This document shows positions 22,557 to 30,180 of a stretch of 64,000 bases of DNA, piece after piece. A model generated the notes under the pieces. It was given only the letters and a program-made list of their open reading frames with translations, did no database searches and was not told the DNA's origin. The translations under genes were made by a program, and so were the position numbers. Numbering within the stretch: position 1 is the first letter of the stretch; every line of letters begins with the position of its first letter. This stretch comes from Pseudomonadota bacterium (GTDB lineage: Bacteria > Pseudomonadota > Gammaproteobacteria > Burkholderiales > Burkholderiaceae_C), in the NCBI GenBank assembly GCA_021819435.1, contig JAKARB010000002.1:124001-188000 (forward strand), read 5' to 3'.

Positions 22557-22716
22557 GGGGTTCTCCGTTGGTTCAGGCCCCTTGTGAGGACCGCCAGAGA
22601 TCCTGCCCCACGTAAACCCTGCTCCGCATCGGGCCATTCCCCTGTGCCAAATGGGGACACTGGGAGGCGCTGCGAGGCGCGCGTAGCGTCCCGATGAATG
22701 GTGCTCAGCCCGGTTC

Positions 22717-22968
22717 TCAGCCCGCCTCGCCTTCGCTTGGCGCATCGGCCTCCACCCGGATGCGCGCCCCCGGCATGCTCACCACCTGGCCGGCGCGGAT
22801 CTTGGCCGTCTTGCGCAACTCATCCTGGCCGTCGACCTGCACGAGGCCATCGGCCACCATGGCCTTGGCCTGCCCGCCGCTGTTGGCGAGTCCGCAGGCC
22901 TTGATCAGGCTGTCGAGGGTGATGAATTCGCCGCGAAGGGGGAAGGTGATTTGCTGGATGCGGGTCAT
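22717..22968 (-). CDS. Small S4-domain RNA-binding protein
   Basis: An 83-residue single-domain protein of the YbcJ/S4 family. The pattern ITLDSLIKACGLANSGGQAKAMVADGLVQVDG is the S4 RNA-binding loop with the usual hydrophobic spacing. Such proteins bind structured RNA, often ribosomal. ATG 22968. It is the first gene upstream of the acyl-CoA synthetase on the same strand, 160 bases apart, with no clear terminator between. Confidence 0.88.
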   Translation of the reverse strand: MTRIQQITFPLRGEFITLDSLIKACGLANSGGQAKAMVADGLVQVDGQDELRKTAKIRAGQVVSMPGARIRVEADAPSEGEAG

Positions 22969-23111
22969 GGGGATCGGGCGGAGATTCAGGCGGGAGAGAC
23001 GGCGCTTGCCTCAGGGAAAACCGGCGTTGTGCCATGTCGCAGGGCGCGGCGTCAGCGGGCACAATGCAGGATTTGGCGCACACCGTTTTCAGATGCGCAT
23101 CCGCTACGCTC

Positions 23112-23124
23112 GTGACATTGTCAC
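23112..23124. promoter_or_regulatory. Interrupted palindrome GTGACATTGTCAC
   Basis: GTGAC-ATT-GTCAC lies in the 213-base divergent gap between the S4-domain gene and the lysine/alanine-tail gene. Its symmetry and position suggest a regulator site, but no regulator can be assigned and it could be chance. Confidence 0.25.
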
Positions 23125-23181
23125 CCCGAGGGCCCCATGCGCGTCGCGCGCACCCTTCGATTCCTGCCTCCTTGTTTCCGC

Positions 23182-23628
23182 ATGAGCCTCAAAAGAACCG
23201 ACCTCGCCAAGCAACTGGCCTTGAAGATCCAGGGCCAGATCCAGCATGCCCCCGTCCCCGGCCGCTTCGCACAGGCCGCTGCCTTGCCTGATCGCCGTGA
23301 ACAACGCAAACTGGACCAGGCGGCCGGCCTGGTGCCCTTCGCCGTGAAGTTGAACAAGGATTTGGTGGCGCGGCTGGGCGAACTGGCCGCCGCCCGGCAG
23401 GTGCCGCTCAATGCCTTGGTCGATGAGGTGCTGCGCGCCGGCCTGGCCGGGCAGCCTGTTGAGCCCAAGGCCCCCAAGATGCCCAAGGCGCCCGCCAAGA
23501 AAACGGCGGCCAAGCCAGTCGCGACGAAGCCTGCTGCTGAAAAAGTCGCCGCGAAAAATGCCGCAGCCAAAAAAGCCCCAGCCAAAAAGGCCCCGGTGAA
23601 GAAAGCGGCCCCGAAAGCCGCCCGCTGA
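23182..23628 (+). CDS. Protein with histone H1-like Lys/Ala/Pro tail
   Basis: A 148-residue protein. The first 95 or so residues are a compact domain with a short ribbon-helix-like segment (LVPFAVKLNKDLVARLGELAAARQVPLNALVDEVLRAG is the core pattern, 80-residue neighbourhood), which would suit DNA binding. Residues about 95-148 are a run of PAKKxA-type repeats like the tails of bacterial histone H1 homologues. A nucleoid-associated role is inferred; the domain itself I do not recognise by name. ATG 23182 starts MSLKRTDLAKQ; an upstream in-frame ATG at 23137 is less likely. It is followed 31 bases later by an aldehyde dehydrogenase. Confidence 0.75.
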   Translation: MSLKRTDLAKQLALKIQGQIQHAPVPGRFAQAAALPDRREQRKLDQAAGLVPFAVKLNKDLVARLGELAAARQVPLNALVDEVLRAGLAGQPVEPKAPKMPKAPAKKTAAKPVATKPAAEKVAAKNAAAKKAPAKKAPVKKAAPKAAR

Positions 23629-23659
23629 CCCGATCCACGCCAGCCCGATGGAGACCGCC

Positions 23660-25129
23660 ATGAACCGACCCATGATGCACCTCGTTGACCCTCAGACCGG
23701 CGAATCCAACCCGGAAGACATCCGCCGCGTCTTCGCCTCGCAGGAGGCCACGGCCCTGGCCTGGCGTGAATCCACCATCGCCGAACGCATCGCGCGCCTC
23801 AAGAAGCTGCGCGAAGCCATGCTCGCGCGCCGCGAGGACTTCTACAAGGCCTTCCAGAAGGATTACCACAAGCCCCCGTCCGAGGTCGAAGGCACCGAGT
23901 TCATGCCGGTGCTCGACGAGATCCGCCACGCCATCGGCAACCTGAAAAAATGGGCCCAGCCCAAGCGCGTGTGGCCCACCATCACCACGATGGGCACCCA
24001 GGCCTGGATCGAATACCAGCCGCGCGGCCGCGTGCTCATCGTCGCGCCGTGGAACTTCCCGCTCAACCTGTGCTTCGGCCCGCTGGTCTCGGCGCTGGCC
24101 GCCGGCAACACCGCCATCCTCAAGCCCTCCGAGATGACGCCTGCCGTCAGCGCGGTGATGGCCGAGGTGATCGCCAACACCTTCCAGCCTCATGAAGTGG
24201 CCCTGTTCGAAGGCAGCCTGCCGACCTCGCAGGCGCTGCTAGAGCTGCCTTTCGACCACATCTTCTTCACCGGCTCGCCCGCCGTGGGCAAGGTGGTGAT
24301 GGCCGCCGCCGCCAAGCACCTGACCAGCGTCACGCTGGAGCTGGGCGGCAAGTCGCCCGTGATCGTCGACGAGACCGCCGACATCAAGCTCGCGGCCGAA
24401 ACGCTGATGTGGGGCAAGCTGACCAACTGTGGTCAGATCTGCGTGGCGCCCGACCACGTCTTCGTGCACGAGTCGATCCGCGAGCGCTTTGTGGCCGCCT
24501 GCCGCACCGTCATCACGCAGCGCTACGGCGCCACGTCGGAAGCGCAGCGCAACAGCCCCGACCTCACCCGCGTCATCAACCAGCGCCACACCCAGCGCAT
24601 CGCCGGGCTGCTGCAAGACGCCGTCAGCCGTGGTGCCAAGGTGGCCGTGGGCGGCGAGGTGGACGTGTCGCAGTGCTTCATCGCACCGACGCTGCTTGAG
24701 CAGATCCCTGAAGACGCTTCGATCATGTCGGAGGAGATCTTCGGCCCGGTGCTGCCCATCATCGGTTTCCGTGACCTCGACAAGGTGGTGAGCGAGATCA
24801 ACGCCAACCCCAAGCCGCTGGCGCTGTACATCTTCAGCACCGACAAGGCCCGCACGCGCGAGCTCATCGGCAAGACCAGCTCGGGCGGCGTGGCCATCAA
24901 CCACTGCGTGCTGCACTACGCGCACGGCAACCTGCCTTTCGGCGGCGTGAACAACTCGGGCATCGGCAACGCGCACGGCGAATACGGCTTCAAGGCCTTC
25001 TCGCACGAGCGCGCGGTGCTCAAGTCCGGCCCCATCATGATGGCCAAGCTGTTCTTCCCGCCCTACACCGGCCTCAAGCAAAAGCTCATCCGCTGGACGG
25101 TGGATTCGCTGCGGCTGCCCTCATTGTGA
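23660..25129 (+). CDS. Aldehyde dehydrogenase (coniferyl/class 3 type)
   Basis: A 489-residue NAD(P)-dependent aldehyde dehydrogenase. The catalytic cysteine lies in NCGQICVAPDH, the general-base glutamate in VTLELGGKSPV, and the coenzyme-binding APWNFPLNL and GSPAVGK motifs are present. The C-terminus (FFPPYTGLKQKLIRW) is hydrophobic as in membrane-associated fatty or coniferyl aldehyde dehydrogenases. Start ATG 23660 is well spaced after GGAG at 23651; ATG 23648 overlaps that site. It is closed by the terminator at 25179-25203. Confidence 0.92.
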   Translation: MNRPMMHLVDPQTGESNPEDIRRVFASQEATALAWRESTIAERIARLKKLREAMLARREDFYKAFQKDYHKPPSEVEGTEFMPVLDEIRHAIGNLKKWAQPKRVWPTITTMGTQAWIEYQPRGRVLIVAPWNFPLNLCFGPLVSALAAGNTAILKPSEMTPAVSAVMAEVIANTFQPHEVALFEGSLPTSQALLELPFDHIFFTGSPAVGKVVMAAAAKHLTSVTLELGGKSPVIVDETADIKLAAETLMWGKLTNCGQICVAPDHVFVHESIRERFVAACRTVITQRYGATSEAQRNSPDLTRVINQRHTQRIAGLLQDAVSRGAKVAVGGEVDVSQCFIAPTLLEQIPEDASIMSEEIFGPVLPIIGFRDLDKVVSEINANPKPLALYIFSTDKARTRELIGKTSSGGVAINHCVLHYAHGNLPFGGVNNSGIGNAHGEYGFKAFSHERAVLKSGPIMMAKLFFPPYTGLKQKLIRWTVDSLRLPSL

Positions 25130-25178
25130 TCGGGGTCGGCCCGGTCTGACCGATAATCCCGGCTTTCGATGGTCAACG

Positions 25179-25203
25179 GCCCGCCTCCCTGGCGGGCTTT
25201 TTG
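25179..25203 (+). terminator. Intrinsic terminator between aldehyde dehydrogenase and livH
   Basis: GCCCGCC (25179-25185), loop TCCCT, GGCGGGC (25191-25197), then six T. It lies 50 bases after the dehydrogenase stop and only 13 bases before the livH start, so it terminates the upstream transcript and may also attenuate the liv transcript if that starts upstream. Confidence 0.88.
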
Positions 25204-25216
25204 CATCACCCATCCC

Positions 25217-26140
25217 GTGGACATCTTCATTCAGCAACTGATCAACGGCCTGGTGCTGGGCAGCATGTACGCCCTCGTCGCGCTGGGCTACACGATGGTG
25301 TACGGCATCATCAACCTCATCAACTTCGCGCACGGCGAGGTGCTGATGGTGGGGGCGCTGGTGAGCTGGACGGTGGTAACCGCCTTCGCCGACAGCGGCC
25401 TGCCGGGCTGGGCCTTGCTGTCGATCTCGCTGGTGGTGGCGATGGTGGCGTGCATGGCGTTGAACTTCGTCATCGAAAAGCTGGCCTACCGGCCCTTGCG
25501 CAACGCGCCGCGTCTGGCGCCGCTGATCACGGCCATGGGCATGTCGCTGCTGTTGCAGACACTGGCCATGATCATCTGGAAGCCGGACTACAAGCCTTAC
25601 CCCATCCTGCTGCCTGACGAGCCCTATGAAATCTTGGGCGCGACCATCAACCTGGTGCAGATCCTGATCCTGGTGGTGACGGCGCTGACCCTGGCGGGCC
25701 TGATGGCCCTGATCCACGGCACGCAGTTGGGCCGGGCCATGCGCGCCACGGCCGAGAACCCGCGCGTGGCACAGCTCATGGGCGTGCGGCCCGACCGCGT
25801 CATTTCGGCCACCTTCATCATCGGTGCGGCGCTGGCGGCGCTGGCAGGCGTGATGTGGGCGGCCAACTACGGCTCGGTGCAGCACACCATGGGCTTCCTG
25901 CCGGGGCTCAAGGCCTTCACGGCGGCGGTGTTCGGCGGCATCGGCAACCTGGGCGGCGCGATGGTAGGCGGCATCCTGCTGGGCGTGATCGAGGCCATGG
26001 GCGCCGGCTACATCGGCGACCTCACCGGCGGCGTGCTGGGCAGCCACTACCAGGACATCTTCGCCTTCACGGTGCTCATCCTCGTGCTGACGCTGCGCCC
26101 ACAAGGGCTGCTGGGTGAACGCGTGGCCGATCGGGCCTGA
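25217..26140 (+). CDS. livH: Branched-chain amino acid ABC transporter permease LivH
   Basis: A 307-residue inner-membrane permease with the family N-terminus DIFIQQLINGLVLGSMYALVALGYTMVYGIINLINFAHGE (here starting at GTG 25217) and the C-terminal GLKAFTAAVFGGIGNLGGAMVGG motif that contacts the ATPases. It would pair with LivM to form the pore. No Shine-Dalgarno sequence precedes the GTG; an in-frame ATG at 25169 would place the terminator hairpin inside the coding sequence. First gene of livHMGF; no periplasmic binding protein gene is in the cluster. Confidence 0.93.
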   Translation: MDIFIQQLINGLVLGSMYALVALGYTMVYGIINLINFAHGEVLMVGALVSWTVVTAFADSGLPGWALLSISLVVAMVACMALNFVIEKLAYRPLRNAPRLAPLITAMGMSLLLQTLAMIIWKPDYKPYPILLPDEPYEILGATINLVQILILVVTALTLAGLMALIHGTQLGRAMRATAENPRVAQLMGVRPDRVISATFIIGAALAALAGVMWAANYGSVQHTMGFLPGLKAFTAAVFGGIGNLGGAMVGGILLGVIEAMGAGYIGDLTGGVLGSHYQDIFAFTVLILVLTLRPQGLLGERVADRA

Positions 26141-26155
26141 TTGGGGAGTTGCGCC

Positions 26156-27346
26156 ATGCATGCCATGAAGCCCGAGTCCGCCTCGAATCAGCAGCCGCGT
26201 GAGCTCAGCTTGGGTCGCATGCGCGGCGCCACACCAGGCGCCATGCAGGGCCGGGTGCTGGCCTTCCTGATGTGCGCCGTTGCCCTGCTGGTGCTGCCAC
26301 TGGCCATGCAGCCCCTGGGCGAGGCCTGGGTGCGCATCCTCGACACGGCGCTGCTCTACATCTTGCTGGCGCTTGGCCTGAACATCGTGGTGGGCTTCGC
26401 GGGCCTGCTTGACCTGGGCTACATCGCCTTCTACGCGGTGGGCGCCTACCTGTTCGCGCTGCTTGCCTCGCCGCACCTGCAGGCGAATTTCCCAGCCATC
26501 GCGGCGGCCTTCCCCGGCGGCCTGCACATGCCGGTGTGGGCGGTGATCCCGCTGGGCGCGGGCGTGGCGGCGCTGTTCGGTGTGCTGCTGGGCGCGCCCA
26601 CGCTGCGCCTGCGTGGCGATTACCTGGCCATCGTCACGCTGGGTTTTGGCGAAATCATCCGCGTCTTCCTCAACAACCTGGACGCCCCGGTCAACGTCAC
26701 CAACGGGCCGATGGGCATCAGCAGCATCGACCCGATCACCATCGGCGGGGTCAGCCTGGGCGAGCCGCTGCACGTCTTCGGCTTCACGCTGGCGCCGGTC
26801 ACGCTGAACTACTACCTCTTCCTGTTCATCGTGGTGATCGCGGTGGTTGTGTGCAGCCGGCTGCATGACTCGCGCCTGGGCCGCGCCTGGATGGCCATCC
26901 GCGAAGACGAGGTCGCGGCCAAGGCCATGGGCCTGAACGTGCGCAACCTCAAGCTGCTGGCCTTTGGGCTGGGCGCGACCTTCGGCGGCGTGGCGGGTGT
27001 GCTGTTCGCCAGCTTCCAGGGCTTTGTCTCGCCCGAGTCGTTCAGCCTGCAGGAGTCGGTGTTGGTGGTGGCCATGGTGGTGCTGGGCGGGCTGGGGCAC
27101 ATCCCCGGCGTGATCCTGGGCGCCTTCCTGCTGGCTGCCTTGCCCGAGGTGCTGCGCCACGTGGCCGGCCCCTTGCAGGCCATGACCGATGGCCGGCTCG
27201 ACGCCGCCATCCTGCGTCAGCTGCTGGTGGCGTTGGCGATGATCGGCATCATGCTGCTGCGCCCGCGCGGGCTGTGGCCCTCGCCGCACCACGAAGACCG
27301 GCTCATCCCCGATGAAGGCGCCCAAGCCAAGGGAGGCCAGGCATGA
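26156..27346 (+). CDS. livM: Branched-chain amino acid ABC transporter permease LivM
   Basis: A 396-residue permease with about ten membrane helices. Hallmarks are GLNIVVGFAGLLDLGYIAFYAVGAY, TLRLRGDYLAIVTLGFGEI and GVAGVLFASFQGFVSPESF, matching LivM of E. coli; a 35-residue hydrophilic N-terminal extension precedes the first helix. Start ATG 26156 has GGGGAG seven bases upstream. It starts 15 bases after livH and overlaps livG by four bases (ATGA), so the operon is translationally coupled. Confidence 0.93.
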   Translation: MHAMKPESASNQQPRELSLGRMRGATPGAMQGRVLAFLMCAVALLVLPLAMQPLGEAWVRILDTALLYILLALGLNIVVGFAGLLDLGYIAFYAVGAYLFALLASPHLQANFPAIAAAFPGGLHMPVWAVIPLGAGVAALFGVLLGAPTLRLRGDYLAIVTLGFGEIIRVFLNNLDAPVNVTNGPMGISSIDPITIGGVSLGEPLHVFGFTLAPVTLNYYLFLFIVVIAVVVCSRLHDSRLGRAWMAIREDEVAAKAMGLNVRNLKLLAFGLGATFGGVAGVLFASFQGFVSPESFSLQESVLVVAMVVLGGLGHIPGVILGAFLLAALPEVLRHVAGPLQAMTDGRLDAAILRQLLVALAMIGIMLLRPRGLWPSPHHEDRLIPDEGAQAKGGQA

Positions 27347-28155
27347 GCCATCCGCTGCTCCAGGTGCAGGGCGTGAGCAAGCGCTTCGGCGGCGTGCAGG
27401 CACTCAGCGAGGTCGGCCTGAACGTGCTGCCGGGCCAGGTGCATGGCCTCATCGGCCCCAACGGCGCTGGCAAGACCACCTTCTTCAACACCATCACCGG
27501 GCTGGTCCCGGTGGACGCGGGCCGCTTTGAGCTGGACGGCCGCGCCTACAAGCCGAGCGCGGTGCACTTGGTGGCCCGGGCAGGCATCGCGCGCACCTTC
27601 CAGAACATCCGCCTGTTCGCCGACATGACCGCGCTCGACAACGTGCGCGTGGGCCGGCATGTGCGCAGCCGCGTGGGCTGGTGGCAGGCCGTGCTGCGCA
27701 CGCGCGCCTTCCTGCATGAAGAACAGCTCATCACCGACAAGGCCCGCGAGCTGCTGGCCTTCGTGGGCCTGGACGGCAAGGGGCAGCAGACGGCCCGCAC
27801 GCTGAGCTACGGCGACCAGCGCCGCCTGGAGATCGCCCGCGCGCTGGCGACCGAGCCCAAGCTGCTGGCGCTCGACGAACCCGCCGCCGGCATGAACGCC
27901 ACCGAGAAGGTGCAGTTGCGCGAGCTGATCGAGCGCATCCGCCAGCAGGGCCGGGCCGTTCTGTTGATCGAGCACGACGTGAAGCTGGTGATGGGCCTGT
28001 GCGACCACGTGACGGTGCTCGACCAGGGCAAGCTGATCGCCAGCGGCTCGCCGGCCGAAGTGCAGCGTCACCCCGCCGTCATCGCGGCCTACCTGGGCGC
28101 GGGGCATGCACCCGTTGTCGCCAACGGCGAGGTCCGCCAAGGGGAGGGCGCATGA
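27343..28155 (+). CDS. livG: Branched-chain amino acid ABC transporter ATPase LivG
   Basis: A 270-residue cytosolic ATPase. Walker A is GPNGAGKTT, the signature is LSYGDQRRLEIARAL and Walker B is LLALDEPAAGMN, with the switch histidine in LLIEHDVKLV. The ARTFQNIRLF segment is typical of LivG. Starts with the ATGA overlap after livM and overlaps livF by four bases. Confidence 0.94.
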   Translation: MSHPLLQVQGVSKRFGGVQALSEVGLNVLPGQVHGLIGPNGAGKTTFFNTITGLVPVDAGRFELDGRAYKPSAVHLVARAGIARTFQNIRLFADMTALDNVRVGRHVRSRVGWWQAVLRTRAFLHEEQLITDKARELLAFVGLDGKGQQTARTLSYGDQRRLEIARALATEPKLLALDEPAAGMNATEKVQLRELIERIRQQGRAVLLIEHDVKLVMGLCDHVTVLDQGKLIASGSPAEVQRHPAVIAAYLGAGHAPVVANGEVRQGEGA

Positions 28156-28877
28156 TGGCCAACACATCCAACACCTTGCTGGAACTGCGCGACCTGCGTG
28201 TGGCCTATGGCGGCATCCAGGCCGTCAAGGGCCTGAACCTTGAACTGCGCGAGGGCGAGCTCGTCAGCCTGATCGGCGCCAATGGCGCGGGCAAGTCGAC
28301 CACACTCAAGGCCATCTGCGGTTTGCTCAAGCCCCAGGGGGGCGAGGTGCGCTACCAGGGCCGCGCCATCGGCTCGCTCGGGCCCTGGGACCTCGTCGCG
28401 CAAGGCTTGGTGATGGTGCCCGAGGGCCGCGGCATCTTCGCGCGCATGAGCATCGAAGAGAACCTGCGCATGGGCGCCTACCTGCGCCGCGATGGCGAGG
28501 TCGAGGCCGACATCGAATCGGTCTACCTGCGCTTTCCGCGCCTGAAGGAACGCCATCGCCAACTGGCGGGCACCTTGTCGGGCGGCGAACAGCAGATGCT
28601 GGCCATGGGCCGCGCGCTACTGGCCCGCCCCAAGCTGCTGCTGCTGGACGAGCCCACCATGGGCCTGGCGCCCATCATCGTCGACCAGATCTTCGAGGTG
28701 GTGCGCGACGTGCACGCCCAGGGCGTGACGGTGCTGCTGGTCGAGCAGAACGCCCAGCGCGCCTTGCAGATGGCCGACCGGGCTTATGTGCTGGAGTCGG
28801 GTGAGCTGGCGCTCAGTGGTGCGGCGGCCGAGCTGTTGGGGGATGCGCGGGTGCAGGCGGCGTACTTGGGGGCTTGA
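28152..28877 (+). CDS. livF: Branched-chain amino acid ABC transporter ATPase LivF
   Basis: A 241-residue ATPase partner of LivG. Walker A GANGAGKST, the PEGRGIFARMSIEENL segment typical of LivF, signature LSGGEQQMLAMGRAL and Walker B LLLLDEPTMGLAP. Start ATG 28152 overlaps the livG stop (ATGATG). Last gene of the operon, closed by the hairpin at 28886-28905. Branched-chain amino acids are the default substrate, but some operons of this shape carry urea or amides, and the missing binding protein leaves this open. Confidence 0.94.
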   Translation: MMANTSNTLLELRDLRVAYGGIQAVKGLNLELREGELVSLIGANGAGKSTTLKAICGLLKPQGGEVRYQGRAIGSLGPWDLVAQGLVMVPEGRGIFARMSIEENLRMGAYLRRDGEVEADIESVYLRFPRLKERHRQLAGTLSGGEQQMLAMGRALLARPKLLLLDEPTMGLAPIIVDQIFEVVRDVHAQGVTVLLVEQNAQRALQMADRAYVLESGELALSGAAAELLGDARVQAAYLGA

Positions 28878-28880
28878 CAA

Positions 28881-28916
28881 ACGAAAACGCCCCCGAAGGG
28901 GCGTTGGCATGTTTTG
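28881..28916. terminator. Bidirectional terminator between livF and the T11SS cargo gene
   Basis: AACGCCCC (28886-28893), loop CGAA, GGGGCGTT (28898-28905): an 8-bp perfect stem with a stable tetraloop. On the minus strand it is followed by TTTTCGTTT, on the plus strand by a weaker TGTTTT, so it serves mainly the minus-strand operon. Confidence 0.8.
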
Positions 28917-28933
28917 CGCCCAGTTGGGGCCTT

Positions 28934-30166
28934 TCACTTTTCCAGGTTGCGCACGGGCGAGTCCTTGACGGTGACGAAGGGTGCAGCGTAGCGTGCCGTG
29001 ATGGGCGGAACGCTGGGCGAAACCAGGGTGGCGGTGACATCCGCCACACCAGCAGCCACGGCAGCGTTCGAGCCGAAGAATGCGCCCTGTACCTTGCCAG
29101 TGATGCTGTTGCCAGCCCCCGCGATTTGCAGTGCGTTGGAGGCAAAAGTGCTGCCATTGATCGTGCCTGCCGCGCTGAAGCTCAGTACGCCATTCACCTG
29201 AGCTGTACCGCTGGATGTCATTTGCAACTTTCCGTTCAGCGGGTTCTTGACATTGAGACCCCCATTGAAGTCGGCTGAGAACGTGCTGGTGCCGAAGTTC
29301 ACGCTCATCTTCACCGAGCCAGTGTTGGCGCCATCGGCACCGAAGGTGCTGCCGCTGTAGGTGGCCTGTGCGTTGCTCAGGCGCAGGTTGCTCATGTCCT
29401 GAGCAGAGGTCGTCACGCCCCACACGCCGTAAACGGTGTCTTGCTGGTAGGAGCCGGAAACCGGAGGCGAATCCGCGCCGCCGCTCACGTAACGTGCGAT
29501 GGTGATGGTGCCCTGGAACTTACCTGCGCTACCCGTGCCCGGATCGGATGTGTCAGTTTCAATCTGAGCGCGGTCGTATGCCCCCGGCAGATCGGACTCA
29601 TACAGGTGGTAAGCACCTCCCTCGCCTTGCTTCAACTCGAGTGGACCCAGGTTGCTGTAAGTGGATGATCCCTGCACATCGGTGCGCACGCTGTTGATGC
29701 TCACGAACACCGTTTGGGGCAGCCACTGGTCGCTGTTGGCGTTGGCTTGGGTGACCGTTGGCACCAGCACGAAGCCTGTGCGCAGTGGGTTGCCCTCACC
29801 AAGCGCCTCGGCTTGTTCGTTTCCGATGGATCCGCTGTAGCTGGTCATCACACCGAACCCGCACAGGGCCCCACTGGCGCAGACCGGCGCCACGGTGTTG
29901 TTCGTCTGGGTCACCACCCCCAGCGGCCGATACGGATCGGTGCCGCTGGCGATCTGCGGCAGAGGCAGCGGCGTCTGCGGACCAGCAGCCGTCGGCTCCA
30001 GTTCTTCCCAGACGCCCCATTGGCTGGCCGAGTCCTGGGCGATGGTCACGTTCGAGTACAGGACGACCTTGGCGTAGTCGGCTTGTGTGGGGCCGTTCGC
30101 ATGGGCGCTCAGGCTGCATGCGGCGGCAACGGCGGTGGCCAAGAGGGTCGGGACGCGGTTTGCCAT
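28934..30166 (-). CDS. Probable T11SS cargo: exported protein with TbpB-like C-terminal barrel
   Basis: A 410-residue exported protein. Residues 1-24 form a signal peptide; a cysteine at residue 17 (VAAAC) makes a weak lipobox, so it could be a lipoprotein or a signal peptidase I substrate (AHA-NG). Residues about 30-280 are beta-rich and unrecognised. From about 285 to 385 the pattern (VNFGTSTFSADFN, GTINGSTF, then GKVQGAFFGSNAAVAAG) fits the small C-terminal beta-barrel of TbpB/Slam-dependent substrates, where GxFFGPxAxExGG is the hallmark. The start is ATG 30166 with AGGAG. It lies 14 bases downstream of the Slam-like gene on the same strand. Ligand unknown; related cargos bind haem, transferrin or host factors. 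Confidence 0.75.
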   Translation of the reverse strand: MANRVPTLLATAVAAACSLSAHANGPTQADYAKVVLYSNVTIAQDSASQWGVWEELEPTAAGPQTPLPLPQIASGTDPYRPLGVVTQTNNTVAPVCASGALCGFGVMTSYSGSIGNEQAEALGEGNPLRTGFVLVPTVTQANANSDQWLPQTVFVSINSVRTDVQGSSTYSNLGPLELKQGEGGAYHLYESDLPGAYDRAQIETDTSDPGTGSAGKFQGTITIARYVSGGADSPPVSGSYQQDTVYGVWGVTTSAQDMSNLRLSNAQATYSGSTFGADGANTGSVKMSVNFGTSTFSADFNGGLNVKNPLNGKLQMTSSGTAQVNGVLSFSAAGTINGSTFASNALQIAGAGNSITGKVQGAFFGSNAAVAAGVADVTATLVSPSVPPITARYAAPFVTVKDSPVRNLEK

Positions 30167-30180
30167 GGGAGACTCCTGCT

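Noticed and set aside
25169..25216. Upstream ATG as the real livH start
   Set aside because: It would put a strong terminator hairpin and its T-run inside the coding sequence and adds residues not seen in LivH; GTG 25217 gives the family N-terminus.
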